From Hermatobates lingyangjiaoensis (taxonomy: Eukaryota > Arthropoda > Insecta > Hemiptera > Hermatobatidae), in assembly GCA_026182355.1 (NCBI GenBank), contig JAPFBL010000523.1, positions 1 through 64,000 on the forward strand: a stretch of DNA of 64,000 bases, in the 5' to 3' direction. Within the stretch, counting starts at the first letter, position 1, and every line of letters starts with the position of its first letter. The position numbers and the translations under genes were made by a program. The notes beneath the pieces are model-generated. The model searched no databases and was not told where the DNA came from. It saw nothing but the letters and a program-made list of their open reading frames with translations. Shown piece by piece: positions 43,101 to 54,295 of the stretch.

Positions 43101-45878
43101 CAGGAGTTCTTAATGTTCAAGCTTTAGGGAATCTCATTTCAAATCAAATTGTTGATTTTGATTTTAAATATCACAAACTTGATATTGAGGTTGATATTCC
43201 AATCGTTATTATGTCTGATGGAAAATCACTGCTTCCTGTAAGTTTTATATTCATTTATGTGCATTTTGTTTGCATTAATCAATTGAAGGAATAGTCAAGA
43301 TAGAAGTTATAAAGAAAAAAAAATTAATAATATATAGGGGTGTTTATAAAAAATTTATAATTAAACAGATATTTGTCTATACTTAACACATCGTCCTTGC
43401 CTTTATAAATTTCTTCTCCCCTTCACGAATTTTCAGAATTGACTGTCAGAAGTGCAATACTTAAACTGAAGTATCACAAAATTGTGATCTGTTCAGTCAG
43501 AATGCCAAATTGTTTCAATAACTCAGATTTTATGGTATGTCTTTTCTTGACTGGTAGCCATTGTAATGTTCTTATTGAACAAAAATTATTTTTCAATATG
43601 ATTTTCCTCAAATCAAATCTTAACCTAACTTTATAGTTGAGTATAAAAGCTGTGCAATTCATTTAACAGAACTAACACACACACACAGAATGGCTGCTTA
43701 AGCACCAGATTCACAACTAATTAATACTAACAATTTTTTAACAACTTTTTTTACACTTTCACACTGTTATGTGTGTTAGAAAGAATCTAACACAGATGTT
43801 ATACTTGTGTATTTGTTACACTATCTTCTATACTTTTTTTATGCAAGCATAAGTTCTTGATTAATAACTCTATACTTAACACATCATCCTTGCCTTTATA
43901 AATTTCTTCTCCCCTTCATGAATTTTCAGAATTAATTGTCAGAATGCAATACTTAAACTGAAATATCACAAAATTGTGATCTGTTCAGTCAGAATGCCAG
44001 ATTGTCTCAATAGCTCAGATTTATGATATGTCTTTTCTTGACTGGTAGCCTTTTTAATATGTTATTATTGATATATCAAATAGCCATTTTAATTTTTCTT
44101 AGTCTTGTTATGAGTCGGCTTTTTGTGTCACAATAAGTATGCCATGTTAAATCTTAACTAAAAATAAAAAAAAACACGAGACTACCAGTTAACTGAATAA
44201 AAGCCAATTTTATCTCACCTCGGGAGGTGAGACCAAGCAAGGACTTATGCTGCTTGGTCTCATCTCCCGAAGAACCCCCAGTAGAGCAGATCTAACCTGA
44301 AGAAGAACATCAAGTGTTCGAAACGCCTTGTTTAGTTTCTTGCAATCCATTTTTTTGTGTCGAGACTTAATACTTTTCCTAACATTACTAAATATATTGT
44401 TTTTTTTTTCAGAATGATTTTCATATCGTATTAAAACCTGCAGATAATTGTTTAAATTCTCTTGAAGAAAATTTTGAAGCAGTTAAAACTTATTTATCAG
44501 AACCATTAATGAATGAAGTACGTCAATATCTATCGGTTGTTCCTCATTCAGAATTCGACCTTTCTGAAGAACTTCTTCAAGTAAGTTCCCTTTTTTTTTC
44601 ATTATTATTAATAGTACATTCTAAGTCGGTTAATTATTCTTCATAGCAAAGTTTTCCAGGGTTGGAAAACCTTTTAGTAAAAGAAGGAAAGAGGTATATT
44701 GATATTCCAAGGCTATAGTACCTTCTTTTACGATTTATTAAATGTATATATGTATTTTTTCAACTGTAAACACATAAAATAAAAATTAACTTCTAAACCA
44801 TGACTAAGATCTTTCAACATTGATGTATTTACCTATTACTATATAATATATATTATATAATAAAATAAATTCAAAACGAAGGAAACACACAGACATAACT
44901 CACATCGATATTTCGATGTGAGTTATGTCTGTGTCTTTCTGTGTGTTTCCTTCGTTTTGAATTTATTTTATTTTAAAAAAGTCCGCTGGACCGTTTCTTT
45001 TAATTGTGATATATATTATATAGTAATATGAATATGATGAACAAAGAAGGAGGATGCTTGAAATGTTATATATTAAAAAGGATCTAACTTTAATTCATCA
45101 TAGAACTGATATTACTAACTTAAACAATATTTATTCAGAGGAATATGCTGCGTTTTGGTAAAATATGATTTCTTTAGATCCTGTTGTGTCCTTTGAGTGA
45201 ACAGTGTTACGGTTTACCTGTAATATTACCTAATTAGTCGAGGCAAAGTCCTTACTACCTATCTAGTATATTCTTACTATCTTCAGTCAGTAAATATTCA
45301 AAGCCTCTGTTTATGTTCTTGTGAAATGGTTTTGATTTTTAAACCATAAATGATTCTGTTAAGGTATATAACACTTTGTTTTTTTTTTTGAGTAACTGCA
45401 TTCACGAAGTCAATAAGTGATTTTGAATTATTTAATGAAATTATAAATACTTAAATCCCTCTTCTCTCCTATGTTGGCTTTCGATGTTCCTGACCTGTCC
45501 GCCTTCAATAGTAACTCCTCATTTCAAAATAAAAAAAAATCTTTTTTTTTCTTCTTGGGTGATTTACATTCTCTTACTTTTATATATTTTTCAGGTGGTA
45601 CAAGAGGATTATGTCAAACTAAGACAAACAGAAACAAAAGCTAATGAATTTGATTTACATAATCTACTCGTACTTGCCAGGTATTGTTGTTTATACATTT
45701 TTGCAATTTTACAAATTTTATATATTCTTTCATTTTAAAATATAATTTGTATGAGTACAATCATTTGTTTTTCAGACTATTGTCTTTTACATTTGGAAAA
45801 GATCATCTAACAAAAGAAATTTGGGACAAAGCTTACTCTATGGAAACAGAAAGAAGGAGACGTTTAACTTTAGATTAA
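31405..45878 (+). CDS. MCMBP: MCMBP: mini-chromosome maintenance complex-binding protein
   Basis: MCMBP associates with MCM3-7 in the nucleus, helps unload or chaperone MCM complexes and supports sister-chromatid cohesion. Thirteen exons join in phase: 31405-31482, 31559-31741, 32954-33055, 35028-35137, 36267-36378, 38718-38904, 41988-42105, 42178-42348, 42919-43028, 43104-43237, 44413-44580, 45595-45680, 45776-45878. The product is about 553 residues against about 640 in vertebrates; the shortfall is mostly in the N-terminal and linker regions. Recognisable blocks: VRFRGMIQDMADPVIYLTQY, FGKYKDIITC, YYCISVPGINQW, KRKYDEVD, VYDELDCSLRLNQVIDCVGF, LVPRLHVV, LGDSLAAEYLL, FTRRDVVLGKFSVNLS, LFIDETHLEAGKL, SDGKSLLP, DLHNLLVLARLLS. 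Start ATG 31405 is the first in frame after the CpG-rich leader. Coding DNA is AT-rich and uninterrupted. Confidence 0.93.
33528..33998. mobile_element. hAT-type MITE in MCMBP intron 3
   Basis: The left end CAGGACTGTGGAGTCGGAGC and the reverse complement of the right end CAGGGCTGTGCAGTCGGACC form a terminal inverted repeat. The flanks are GCCTCTGC (33520-33527) and GTCTCTGC (33999-34006), an 8-bp duplication with one difference. The GGAGTCGGAGTCGG termini are typical of widespread hAT MITEs. No transposase is encoded in 471 bp. Confidence 0.8.
34134..34405. mobile_element. Fold-back, family H, flanked by (TA)n on both sides
   Basis: (TA)n at 34134-34155, inverted arms of about 105 bp meeting near 34285, and (TA)n at about 34386-34405. 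Both arms hold the family H motif (CTCTGACGAAGACCGC, TTGTTACGGTTGAAAG). This is a short-spacer version of the 8281-8860 structure. Confidence 0.8.
34439..34785. mobile_element. Fold-back, family R (non-coding member)
   Basis: Arms of about 165 bp (34439-34603 and 34610-34773) share GGCCTTTCGTCAACAC / CTCTGACGATGTG, AACCTGGTTGATTGAAG and TTCAGGGTTAC with the Penelope-like fold-back at 10760-11620. The motif core survives as CTGACGA and GAAAGGCCTTAGAGC, with a shortened helix II. Confidence 0.75.
35218..35402. mobile_element. Fold-back, hammerhead-like family V, in MCMBP intron 4
   Basis: Arms at 35218-35285 and 35332-35402 begin at the palindromic ends CCGTCATACCTCGTACG / CGTACGAGGTATGACGG. 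Motifs are CTGAAGA (35277-35255, minus) or TTGAAGA (35336-35358, plus), one base, helix GGAC/GTCC with an AAC loop, GAAAGCACTCTAACGAC. The palindrome after GAA is absent here, so this family departs from the others. Confidence 0.75.
36500..37715 (+). mobile_element. Long SINE-like composite element, copy 1 (head-truncated)
   Basis: In MCMBP intron 5. It shares ordered blocks with 40032-41415: GACGTTAAGTCTGTTTTGAT, AAGCAGAATAGGTTGATG, GGTGGGCTTCCA, AGCAAACAAAGT...GGGGGCGAGAA, AGCTCCCGAACCACTGCG, GGACTTTCCACC, CCTTTCTTAGTTCACGC, then a C-run (about 18 C at 37661) and GGGGGATGTTA. The tRNA-like head is missing. A frame from 36909 (MAEITTNIYRGKKEKH and onward) shares KQTK..DF.GGE with the second copy. 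Confidence 0.7.
37261..37535 (+). repeat. 128-bp tandem duplication inside composite copy 1
   Basis: Two full units starting at 37261 and 37389, and a third partial unit from 37518. Each begins ACAGG(C/T)GT(C/T)AGCC and contains ACATAAGGCCGGAAGGA, CCGATCACCCGCGGAACCCA and AGAGAAGTCTTGAAA. They are GC-rich and about 90% identical. This segment is absent from copy 2. Confidence 0.9.
38943..39107. repeat. Fold-back repeat in MCMBP intron 6
   Basis: TACGAGGTGTGTAAATGAAG and TAGTGAGACTG at the left are mirrored by CAGTCTCACTACTTTATTTA and CACACCTCGTA at the right (31-bp near-perfect arms, spacer about 100 bp). TACGAGGT at the tip also starts family V. No core motif is present. Confidence 0.7.
39699..40005 (+). 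repeat. Direct repeat, copy 1 (partner 40515-40820)
   Basis: This segment, from TGTCGTGTTCTATTCCAGGA to GTGAGCCGGATATTCTAAAAA, recurs in direct orientation about 815 bp downstream with roughly 90% identity. The tRNA-like head of composite copy 2 lies between the two. Confidence 0.85.
40032..41415 (+). mobile_element. Long SINE-like composite element, copy 2, with tRNA-like head
   Basis: Pol III-type boxes TTGCCGAATGG (40047) and GGTTCAATACC (40090-40100), 43 bp apart exactly as at 25394/25437, start the element. The body follows copy 1 to about 40445, is interrupted by a foreign block (about 40446-40855, containing the 40515-40820 direct repeat), and resumes to GGGACTGCCACTGTAACCTC at about 41397-41415. 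A segment at 41028-41178 reads VVQVEPATTVKDTNKSELPP and KPALEQVDFPPPAP before a stop, perhaps a coding remnant. Confidence 0.7.
43377..43561 (+). repeat. Direct repeat, copy 1 (partner 43865-44050)
   Basis: The segment from CTATACTTAACACATCGTCC to TCTTTTCTTGACTGGTAGCC recurs about 490 bp downstream with around 94% identity, in MCMBP intron 10. It contains CACAAAATTGTGATC, a small palindrome. No similarity to other repeats in the window. Confidence 0.9.
43865..44050 (+). repeat. Direct repeat, copy 2
   Basis: Second copy of the 43377-43561 segment, with small deletions (for example AGAATGCAATAC for AGAAGTGCAATAC). Confidence 0.9.
44165..44400 (+). mobile_element. Hammerhead-like family P element next to MCMBP exon 11
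   Basis: A hairpin (CGGGAGGTGAGACCAAGCA / TGCTTGGTCTCATCTCCCG) is followed by the motif at 44297-44323: CTGAAGA, A, helix GAACA/TGTTC, GAAACGCCT. The palindrome is imperfect. The shared tail TTTAGTTTCTTGC...TTTGTGTCGAGACTTAATAC is inverted relative to 20108-20150. It ends about 20 bp before the exon acceptor tract. Confidence 0.65.
44858..45015. repeat. Fold-back, family S
   Basis: Arms AATTCAAAACGAAGGAAACA... / ...TGTTTCCTTCGTTTTGAATT meet at ACTCACATCGATATTTCGAT. A second family member lies at 54640-54790. TTTCG/CGAAA at the axis are relics of GAAA; no CTGANGA box. Confidence 0.65.
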
Positions 45879-45974
45879 TGAACAAATTATATAACTTTAG
45901 ATTAATGAATAATGAATTAATAATGATTTTACCTCATCATCGTTCCATTCCTTTCATATTATAATTGGTTTCAC

Positions 45975-45980
45975 AATAAA
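45975..45980 (+). promoter_or_regulatory. Candidate MCMBP polyadenylation signal AATAAA
   Basis: Hexamer about 97 bases after the MCMBP stop codon. It overlaps a short CACAATAAACACGTGAAA segment that resembles the family H terminus, so the signal may have come from a repeat. Confidence 0.45.
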
Positions 45981-46857
45981 CACGTGAAAGAAACGAAAGA
46001 TAGAACATTTACTACATCTGTCTATATCAAATGTGCTAATGCTCGTCATTATCTCTTATTTCAATAACTACCATATCAAGCACGTTATAGAAATAATGTT
46101 ATTTACAACTATTAATTTATTAATATTTATAAGTTATAAGTTAATAAATATTATAAGTAAGTTATAATATTTATTAACTTACAACTTAAAAAATGAAACT
46201 ACAATATAAAGTCCGAAAGAATAACCAACTTTTTTCTTACGATTCTCGTCAGCCTTCTTTAGTGGTCGAAAAGCCTTGACACTTTTTAAAATTTCCTATT
46301 ATTCACATGATGATGTACATATTTATACTGACTAGAAATTCATTTTCTTATTGTAACTTTTTTTTATTTTAATGGCTCCGAGTTTTGTTTCACTGATTAC
46401 ATCATTCCCTGTTTCACAACTCCAGTCATTTATGATAATGTATTGCTGTTAACCATTTTTGTAAATATACATGTATTAAAAGAGCATTCAGTTATTTTTT
46501 TTTTTAGTTTTACCCAACTGCTTTGATTTTATATGAAACTTGACTTTTTTTTTGTTTTTGAAATAAAAAATAAAAATATAAACAAAATAAACAGTGAAAT
46601 CATTTCTGAGGATTTGTTTTTTTATTAAAAAACATAAATATAGGTGTCGGATGTGAAATATAAATAATGAGATCATTTATCATGATAGTGATTTAATAAA
46701 GTCAGTAAGTTAACCTTTTTTGTCCCCTGGACTTTGAAAATCCGATTAAAAACATACAGATATCTTGGCAATATTTTTTCTTTTTAAGTGGGAGTTTAAA
46801 AATTTTGTAAAAACCTAGAAAATAATTTCAGCATCGTCCTAAGCATGCCAGCCTACA

Positions 46858-46998
46858 TCAAAACCGCAATAAGAAATGAGAGAAAAGACTAAGATCTTTC
46901 AACCGTAACAAGCTATCTTCTTTGTTAGAGTCAAATCCCAATCTGTTGAAAGATCTTAGTCTTTTTTTTTATTCCTTATTGTGGTTTGAACGTTGATA
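46858..46998. repeat. Short fold-back, family H
   Basis: Inverted copies of AAACCACAATAAGAAA...GACTAAGATCTTTCAACMGT meet near 46930. The motif remnant has CTAACAAAG in place of CTGACGA and retains TTGAAAGATCTTAG. (TA)n follows at 46999-47010. Confidence 0.65.
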
Positions 46999-47035
46999 TA
47001 ATATATATATACTACTGACTATCTCATTGATTTTG

Positions 47036-47170
47036 TTTAACATATCACTTGGCCAGCTCCTTTTCCAGTTGAATCCTGTTAGCAGGAAGTTAGTTCGTAG
47101 AACTGCAATTCACTTTAATCATACCTGTTTAAAAGAAGATCTGCTGCCTATTTATACCAATATATGCAAA
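47036..47170 (+). pseudogene. Possible Penelope-like N-terminal fragment
   Basis: The frame reads QLNPVSRKLVRRTAIHFNHT and CLKEDLLPIYTNI, starting next to (TA)n and a family H fold-back. Basic residues followed by HFNHxCLKExLLPxYTNI resemble the N-terminal part of Penelope-like proteins. Similar EELLPKYNN is read near 3085. Weak; could be chance. Confidence 0.3.
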
Positions 47171-48184
47171 GAAATCACAACAAATAAACATGTGATTCAA
47201 TCAATGATGTTTAAACTACGAGGAAAAAAGACAACAATAGAAATAAATCTCTGAGGCATGCTTGCTTTTATGTCATGAGAGAGAAAACAAAGTAAGAAAA
47301 AAAAATAAATGAAGAAATTTATAATTTCCAAAAATAAGTTTTAAAAGTTTCAAATCAACGAAATCTATTTACTTCTCAATTAAGATCCACATTCGGCGGC
47401 TATTCCATAGAACAATATAAAAAAATTCCTATAGAACCACCAATTGAGTTCTCCGACAGTAATGCACTATTCTCCACGGCACCAGGCACTCTGCCGTCTA
47501 TTTATTTTTGTTTACCTTGTTCTCGAAATTACTTATTTATCGAGAAGATAAGTTCGGTTGCTTTTGAGATGTTTTTTAAGAACAACAGAGCCTTAACTTT
47601 AATTTTACTTTCTTATTTAATGTTATGAACTCTTAGATTTGGACTACCGTTTTATAAGGTAAAGAGCAATTTTTGTTAAACCTAAAAAAAAGAAATTAAA
47701 ACAAAATTTACAAAAATCGAATTATATTAATTTAAGCATATTGCTTGTTATAGTAAAGAAATACACAAGAAAATGTTGCAAAGAGGAAGTTTATTCGTCG
47801 AAATTGCTCACTCGAAAGAGCAGACTAGAAAAGAGAGAGTTTTAAGTGACTTGGCGTTCTTGCCACTAGCAGACCAGTGTTCGTTGCAAGCTGTACAATT
47901 CTTGAGGACAACTTTCAAGAGTCTTCTTCAAAGAATCTCCACTACCTTCTTCTCCTGAACAGTAGAAAAATTAGGTTTTATTGAGAAAGTTTTTTTACTT
48001 AAGAATAATAAACAATATATTATCAATTAAGACTGTTCAAAAAAAATTATTACCGAAATGAGTTTCAGGACTTGTCCATCTTCTAGAGTAAATTGAGATC
48101 TATTTGTGGTTTTACCGTGAGGTATACCTTCTATAGGATCACCAAAGACTCAATAATAATGAAATATTGGACGGACTCTTAATA

Positions 48185-48990
48185 TGCTGTTTATTCCCTC
48201 CGAACAGCTGGCCTCACGCTGTTGGACTACCTCCACCAAGTTAGAGTCTCTTGATGTGGAGTTAAGGCTGACAGAACTGGATACCATCCACAAACTTTAT
48301 CCCGAGGAGGATTGGTTCCAGTGTACATAGACGGATTATCAAACCTAGAAAGCGGAGAAACTGGAGCTGGCATCCATTGTAGATCTTTCGAGGGAGTAGT
48401 TGCTATTGGCGCTCCCCAATAGCTAGGAGAAATTGCTACCGTTCTAAAAGCCGGTTAACAACTTCTAGGTCTGTCTAAACCACCAAAAGTTTGCCTGTCA
48501 TCGAATTCCCAGTAGAAGTGCCAGCTAATGGACCAGTGCAGAAAAACACTGTCCCACCTGATGACAAAATATCCAAGAGTTCAACTCTAATGGGTTGCCA
48601 GTCACGTTGGACTTGCCGGCAACTAGAAGGCTAACGTTCTAGCCAAGTCTGGAGCGAGCCAACCAAGACCCCTGGCTCTCTCCACTCTCAACTCAGCTAA
48701 GTACAGTTTACAAAAGAGGTTTAGCAATTGGGAAAAGGGTGGGAACAGCTGGCGACGACCCCGTTACCAAGGGATCTGCCGCAAGTCGTTGGAATTGCTG
48801 ATTTCTCCAGGTCCATCTCCACTGTATTGGTCTTACGAACAGCGACCAGTGCACTCTGGTGGTGACAGGAGGACGGACAGAGATCATCTTTTAATTTTCA
48901 CTGCCCTGACATCCATTAACACCAACACTGGACCTCCCAAACAGCGACTCACCAACCTGTACTGAACTGCTAAGCGCCAAATGGCAGATG
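48185..48990 (+). pseudogene. Dead non-LTR retrotransposon RNase H fragment
   Basis: The frame from 48318 reads VYIDGLSNLESGETGAGIHC, the start of RNase H with the first catalytic Asp in YIDG. At about 48590 the frame reads WVASHVGLAGN, a stop, then KANVLAKSGASQ, the canonical end box of this RNase H type. DHLLIFTALTSINT and GPPKQRLTNLY follow. Several stops and frame changes are present. The RNase H pattern fits Jockey/R1/I-type LINEs. It lies in the convergent interval between MCMBP and KIF5 and is GC-richer than its flanks. Confidence 0.7.
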
Positions 48991-49099
48991 TGCCACAGAC
49001 AGATGTTGAATAAAGAAAAAGAAAAAAAAAGGTCAGACTCTTAAGATTGTAGTACAAAAGTACTCTTCCATTCATTCATCAAATACAATAAAACTTAAT

Positions 49100-51987
49100 T
49101 TTCAAATCATTTCTTAGCTGCTTGTGGCGATGTCAAGTAACAAGAGGAAATTTGAGTTAGAACAACGAAGGTAATTAAAACACTATAATGAAAAGCACTC
49201 AATTTAATGACATAATCAAAATTTCATCATGAGTTCAAGTCAACCTGTTCTTAATACCTGTCCATTGATACATTCCCAAGGTACTTTTTTCCACACTATC
49301 AATGAGTTTTTTTGTTCCATGTGCACATAAACAAAAGTTAGGATAAATTAATTATTAAATTCATACAATGTAGGGATAAATAAACTTAACACTTAAGTGT
49401 ATTTTTAATGACATAAGAATGTGTTGTTACTTTTTTTTCTTTTTAAATATATTGGGACAAAATAAAAAAAATATAGATATATCTGTATATATATATATAA
49501 ATATAAATACTATTCTCATTCTTACTTGCATTACATAGCACAAACAGTATCACAATGACGTATTAAAACATATGGATAGTATATAAGGTAAGTACCTTTA
49601 AAAATAAAAAAAAAAGAAGACAAGAAATTTGTAATATTAATTTTGCCTCAATTGAAAGCAAGTCTTAAGCGATAAAGCAAATTCATCATGGATAAAAAGA
49701 AACTTGACAACATCAAGTCAATTTCATTTGTTTTTGTTTGAAAAAAAAAAACAAACAAAAGTTTGTAAAATTATTAACACAATAGGCAATTATTCATAAT
49801 TAACATTGATCTAACAACACATCCCATTCATTGAAATAGCAATTTAGCAAACATAATTTTTTTTTGGGATCATATTTTTTTTTAAAAAATAAAAACCAAT
49901 GTATTAAAGTTTTGTTTAATATTTAACAAATGTTTAAGTAACTAATAAATAGTGATTTTTATATTATAATAAATACGTTTATCAAAAGAAAATATTAACA
50001 ATTAAAAATTATACTGCATTTTAATTGTGACTATAAATTATAACAATATATAAATAATAACAATCAGTTTTTTTTTTTAATAATATATAAAAATAAATCA
50101 GGGTTTTAACAAATATTTAGATTTAATTGAAAAAAGAAAACAGAAAGGAAGTGTTAGTTATTAACAGATATTAGAGATGCAATAACAAACAAAAGTTAAA
50201 ACCCTGTACTATTAATCCTTCTATTCCCTTTTCTTTTAAGTGGCATGAAAGAGTGTATGTGCTGGCTAGTAATTGTACAAGAATACAAAATTTTAATTAT
50301 TATTCTGAGATTCCATTTAATCTAGAAAATATAAAATATTATTATAATTAATAAAAAAAAAAACAAACAGAAAGTACTGTTTGAAACCATTTGGAGGTAT
50401 GTTTGGTTTTTTTTTTTTTTAAATTCAATATATGGTGCAATAATATAAATTTAAAGAAAATGACGAATTCCTTAAAAAAAAAATGTAAATCTTAATTTAA
50501 TATATGCTCCGGCAAATTATTTTAAATTAAATTATTCTTACGCCCACAGCCAATGAATAAAAAGCTTTGCCTATTTACACCAGTTAACTTTCATTTTTTT
50601 TTTGTGTATATGTGTGTGTGTTATTTGCACTCTAAAAATTGCACAGGTGCAATATTATCTTTTACTTACCTATTCTATATACACCAAATGTTAAAAATAG
50701 TTGCTTTATTAGTCAAAAATGTGACTTTATAACTGAAAAAAAAAAACGAATGAACGTACAAACTTTTTTTTTGTTGGTAGGATTCCATTTTTTTTTTCAT
50801 TTATGGTGAAGGTAATAAATAATAGAGAAAGGCGTCATAAAGAGCGATTAAAATAATAATATTTAAACATAAATTATTGTCTAAAATTTATTTTTTGATA
50901 AACAGCTGTTAAAATCCATTAAAAGAAAACTATATTTCAATGTATATGTATATAGTACGTTCTTTTACTTTATTCACACCAAATTATGAAAATAATTTGT
51001 AATATTTTTTTATTATTTTTTTTATTAATAGTCAAGAGCATTAAAAGTAAAAAAACAAATAATTATTCGGTTGCGTGACCGTTCATACCTAGAGCTGGGA
51101 TAATCGACAGTGCAATAGCAAAAATTAGAATGCTATTGAAAATAATGCTTAATTATACCAGAAAAGATTAAATTTGTCATCATCAGGGATATTATTAAAA
51201 ACAATGGACAAATTAACATTAACTGTTAATTAAAATGATCCATCATAAGGGGTAACATTAAATAAGGAAACCTACTATATGGAACTATCTGCCAGATGTG
51301 ATAGTAAATTTGGATCAATGTTATTTTAAGCTTTATTCATGAGATTGTTAAATGACGAAGCGTTGGAAATATTTGTTTGACTTATACTTTTAATATTCTT
51401 GACTTTAAAGAAACATAAAAATATCTCCCTAGTATGGTTTAAACAACTACTATATATACATATAACAATCATTGACATCATTTTCTTCCATATTAATAAC
51501 TTGCATTTCTATAATGGACAATCATGGCAAGCAAATCAAGTCAAAACTAAATCGAGGAACTTATTAACCTAAAGGATGGACACAAGGACCTGTACAATGT
51601 GTATAAATTGAATTAAATAGTTACATCTAAGAAAATGTTTACATTTCTTAACTAATATCATTACAAAATAATGTAATATTAAAAAAAAAAAAATAGATTT
51701 GCTGGCCAATGTGTCAACTTTGGTGAGAGAGATATGCAAAACAAGCAAGGGATAGAGGAGGTAAGGAAATTAAATATACATAGGAGAGAGAGAGAGAGGG
51801 GGGGGGGAAATAAACTTGAGGGATTAGGCAAAAAAAGTGGTACCAAAAAAAAAAAAAAAAAATTAATAGAAGAAGCACCGAACTTAGGTTGAAGGTTGGT
51901 GTGTAAGCATCCAGTCTAAGTAAAGAAATACTTTGTTAAAGCTAAGCACTGCGGGTGACGGGCGAGACTTGGTTGGTTCAGGACAAT
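49100..51987 (-). other. Probable KIF5 3' UTR and flank
   Basis: 2.9 kb of AT-rich DNA with homopolymer runs but almost none of the fold-back elements that fill other intervals. It follows the inferred KIF5 stop on the minus strand. The lack of insertions suggests constraint, as in a long kinesin 3' UTR. The end point is unknown. A GA/G-rich patch lies at 51785-51806. Confidence 0.45.
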
Positions 51988-52812
51988 TCAACTGGCTGCA
52001 CCTAGAAAATTATTAATCTACTAGCTATTCAAGAAAAAGAGAGAGAAAAAAAGTGCATTACTCAAAAACCAATCCCCTATTTTTTTTTTCTAACAAAAAA
52101 AAATTTGAAAATTTCCCATATAATTCATATTAAAGTCGACTCAAATACATCACAGGTAAAAAGGTCAACATTTTACTTTTTGAACGTAGAAACAAGTCTT
52201 ATAAAATCGCCTTATAAGGTTAGATTAGGTTTTTATATAAATGGATATTTGACTGTTGGATAAGAAATTTCATGCAAATTAAGGAAGAGTTTTGGAATCG
52301 TTTAGAGTAATAAAATGGATCATAAAAAATTCAGGTTAACCACAAACGAAAATTTACCTATAACTTTGTATCTTCATTATAAATAAAAAAAAATTAAAAT
52401 CAGGTTGACCATACAACAAAAATTAATATCTGTACTATTGACATATCATACCTCAAAATAACTTTAATAATATTAAAAACAGATTTATCACACAACAAAA
52501 ATTACCTGATAACTGTACTAATCCATATATTACACATTAAGTTTCTAGTTCGTCTATCCTATCATATTGATCCGTTTTGAATTTCGGCTACTTTTTGGGA
52601 AAGTCAGGGGGTGCATATCATGACATTACTCATTCCATTTTCATATATATTACTATGACTATGGAACTATTACTATTACTATTTATGGACTATGGTTTGT
52701 TAATACGGGTTTTCCGTTTACCTCCCATGAAATGGAAAAAAAAACTAACGAACGTTTACCATTTTTATTTTTATAAATATATAAAGCAGTTGGAATAGAA
52801 CTCAAATTTTAG

Positions 52813-52844
<32 letters not shown>

Positions 52845-53610
52845 GTCAGATTGAATTTACGGCCTAATGTTTTTTCAATTAATTTTTGGATAACTTTTCC
52901 AAAGCCCCAAAGCCCTTAATAGTCTTTTAAATTCACGAGGAACTAGGTAGATCAACTCACCCATACGTTTGGTTTTCATTGATACGTAAATTCAATCTGG
53001 CATGTATTAAGGAAGGACTGTTTCCTAAATATATATAGGAGTCGAGTTCTATAACTTAACTTTCGAAAAGTCATACATCGATTTTACATATGTACATACG
53101 GTATATAAAGTATTTTAGGGTCCGAATAACCACTATAAAGCTTAGAGGATGTTATACATACGTATTTTGTAGCAGAAAATAGTTCAAGTAAAATGAAACC
53201 GTACAAAGATATAACAATAAAGACTAAAAAATCAAACTAAATTATAAACCATATTTGAACATCCAGAATATCAATTTTATACCAGTGACTGACTTTATCA
53301 ACTATTAAGAATCTTATGGTGTCGTGAATATTATAAAGGCTCATTTACATTATAAAATGTAAACTTATTACTCTTTGTATGCTTTTTTTTTTACTCTACT
53401 CAAATGGTTTCAGAATGAACTCCCTATCAAAAACCTGCTTACAATAAAGTAGGATCAGTAATGAGCATTTCCGAAACAGCTCGAGTATAGACAGTAGTAC
53501 TAAGATTGTGATTATGATTGGGTCAATGAATCAAACAAAAATGAAATACTACATCAACGGAACCAGCAATGAGGGGGATTGGAGACAAATTCCCTAGAAT
53601 TAAAAACAAA

Positions 53611-53648
<38 letters not shown>

Positions 53649-53826
53649 ATTTAACATAAACACGTGAAATAACAATCAATGATCAAACCACAAAATGAAA
53701 TGGGAAAACAAGACTAAGATCTTTCAACCGTAACAAGCGGTCTTCGTCAGAGTCAAAAACCCAACTGAAACACTAGATGCAGAAAACATCTGGTAAGGGG
53801 TTGAGATCTGATTGTGGTTTGATCAT

Positions 53827-53872
<46 letters not shown>

Positions 53873-54253
53873 GATACAATGTTGACCAATAGGAGTGAAG
53901 TTTACAGGTCCATGCGTAAGATCCCAGTTACCCGCTGCTCAGCGAAGCCTCAGTCATTCTGCCAATAGGTATAGAGGTTGCACAGTCCCTCTGTGTTAAA
54001 TGATGTTTGGCAGAAAACATTAGCCTCACTTTACAGTGAACTCCTGTTCCCTTTCTATTTTGATTTTTGTGGTGGTTGGGTGTTGTTGTTTACTATTTTC
54101 TGTTACGGATATTGCTAGATTTTTAAATGATACTCTCGGTTGTTTACTGCGAAAAGCAGCCTTCATCTTCATGCCAACAGGGGTAGAGGTTGCACAGTCC
54201 CTCTTGATTATTAAAAGATGACTACTATTTCTTTCCCCGGACAACTCATAGAA

Positions 54254-54295
<42 letters not shown>

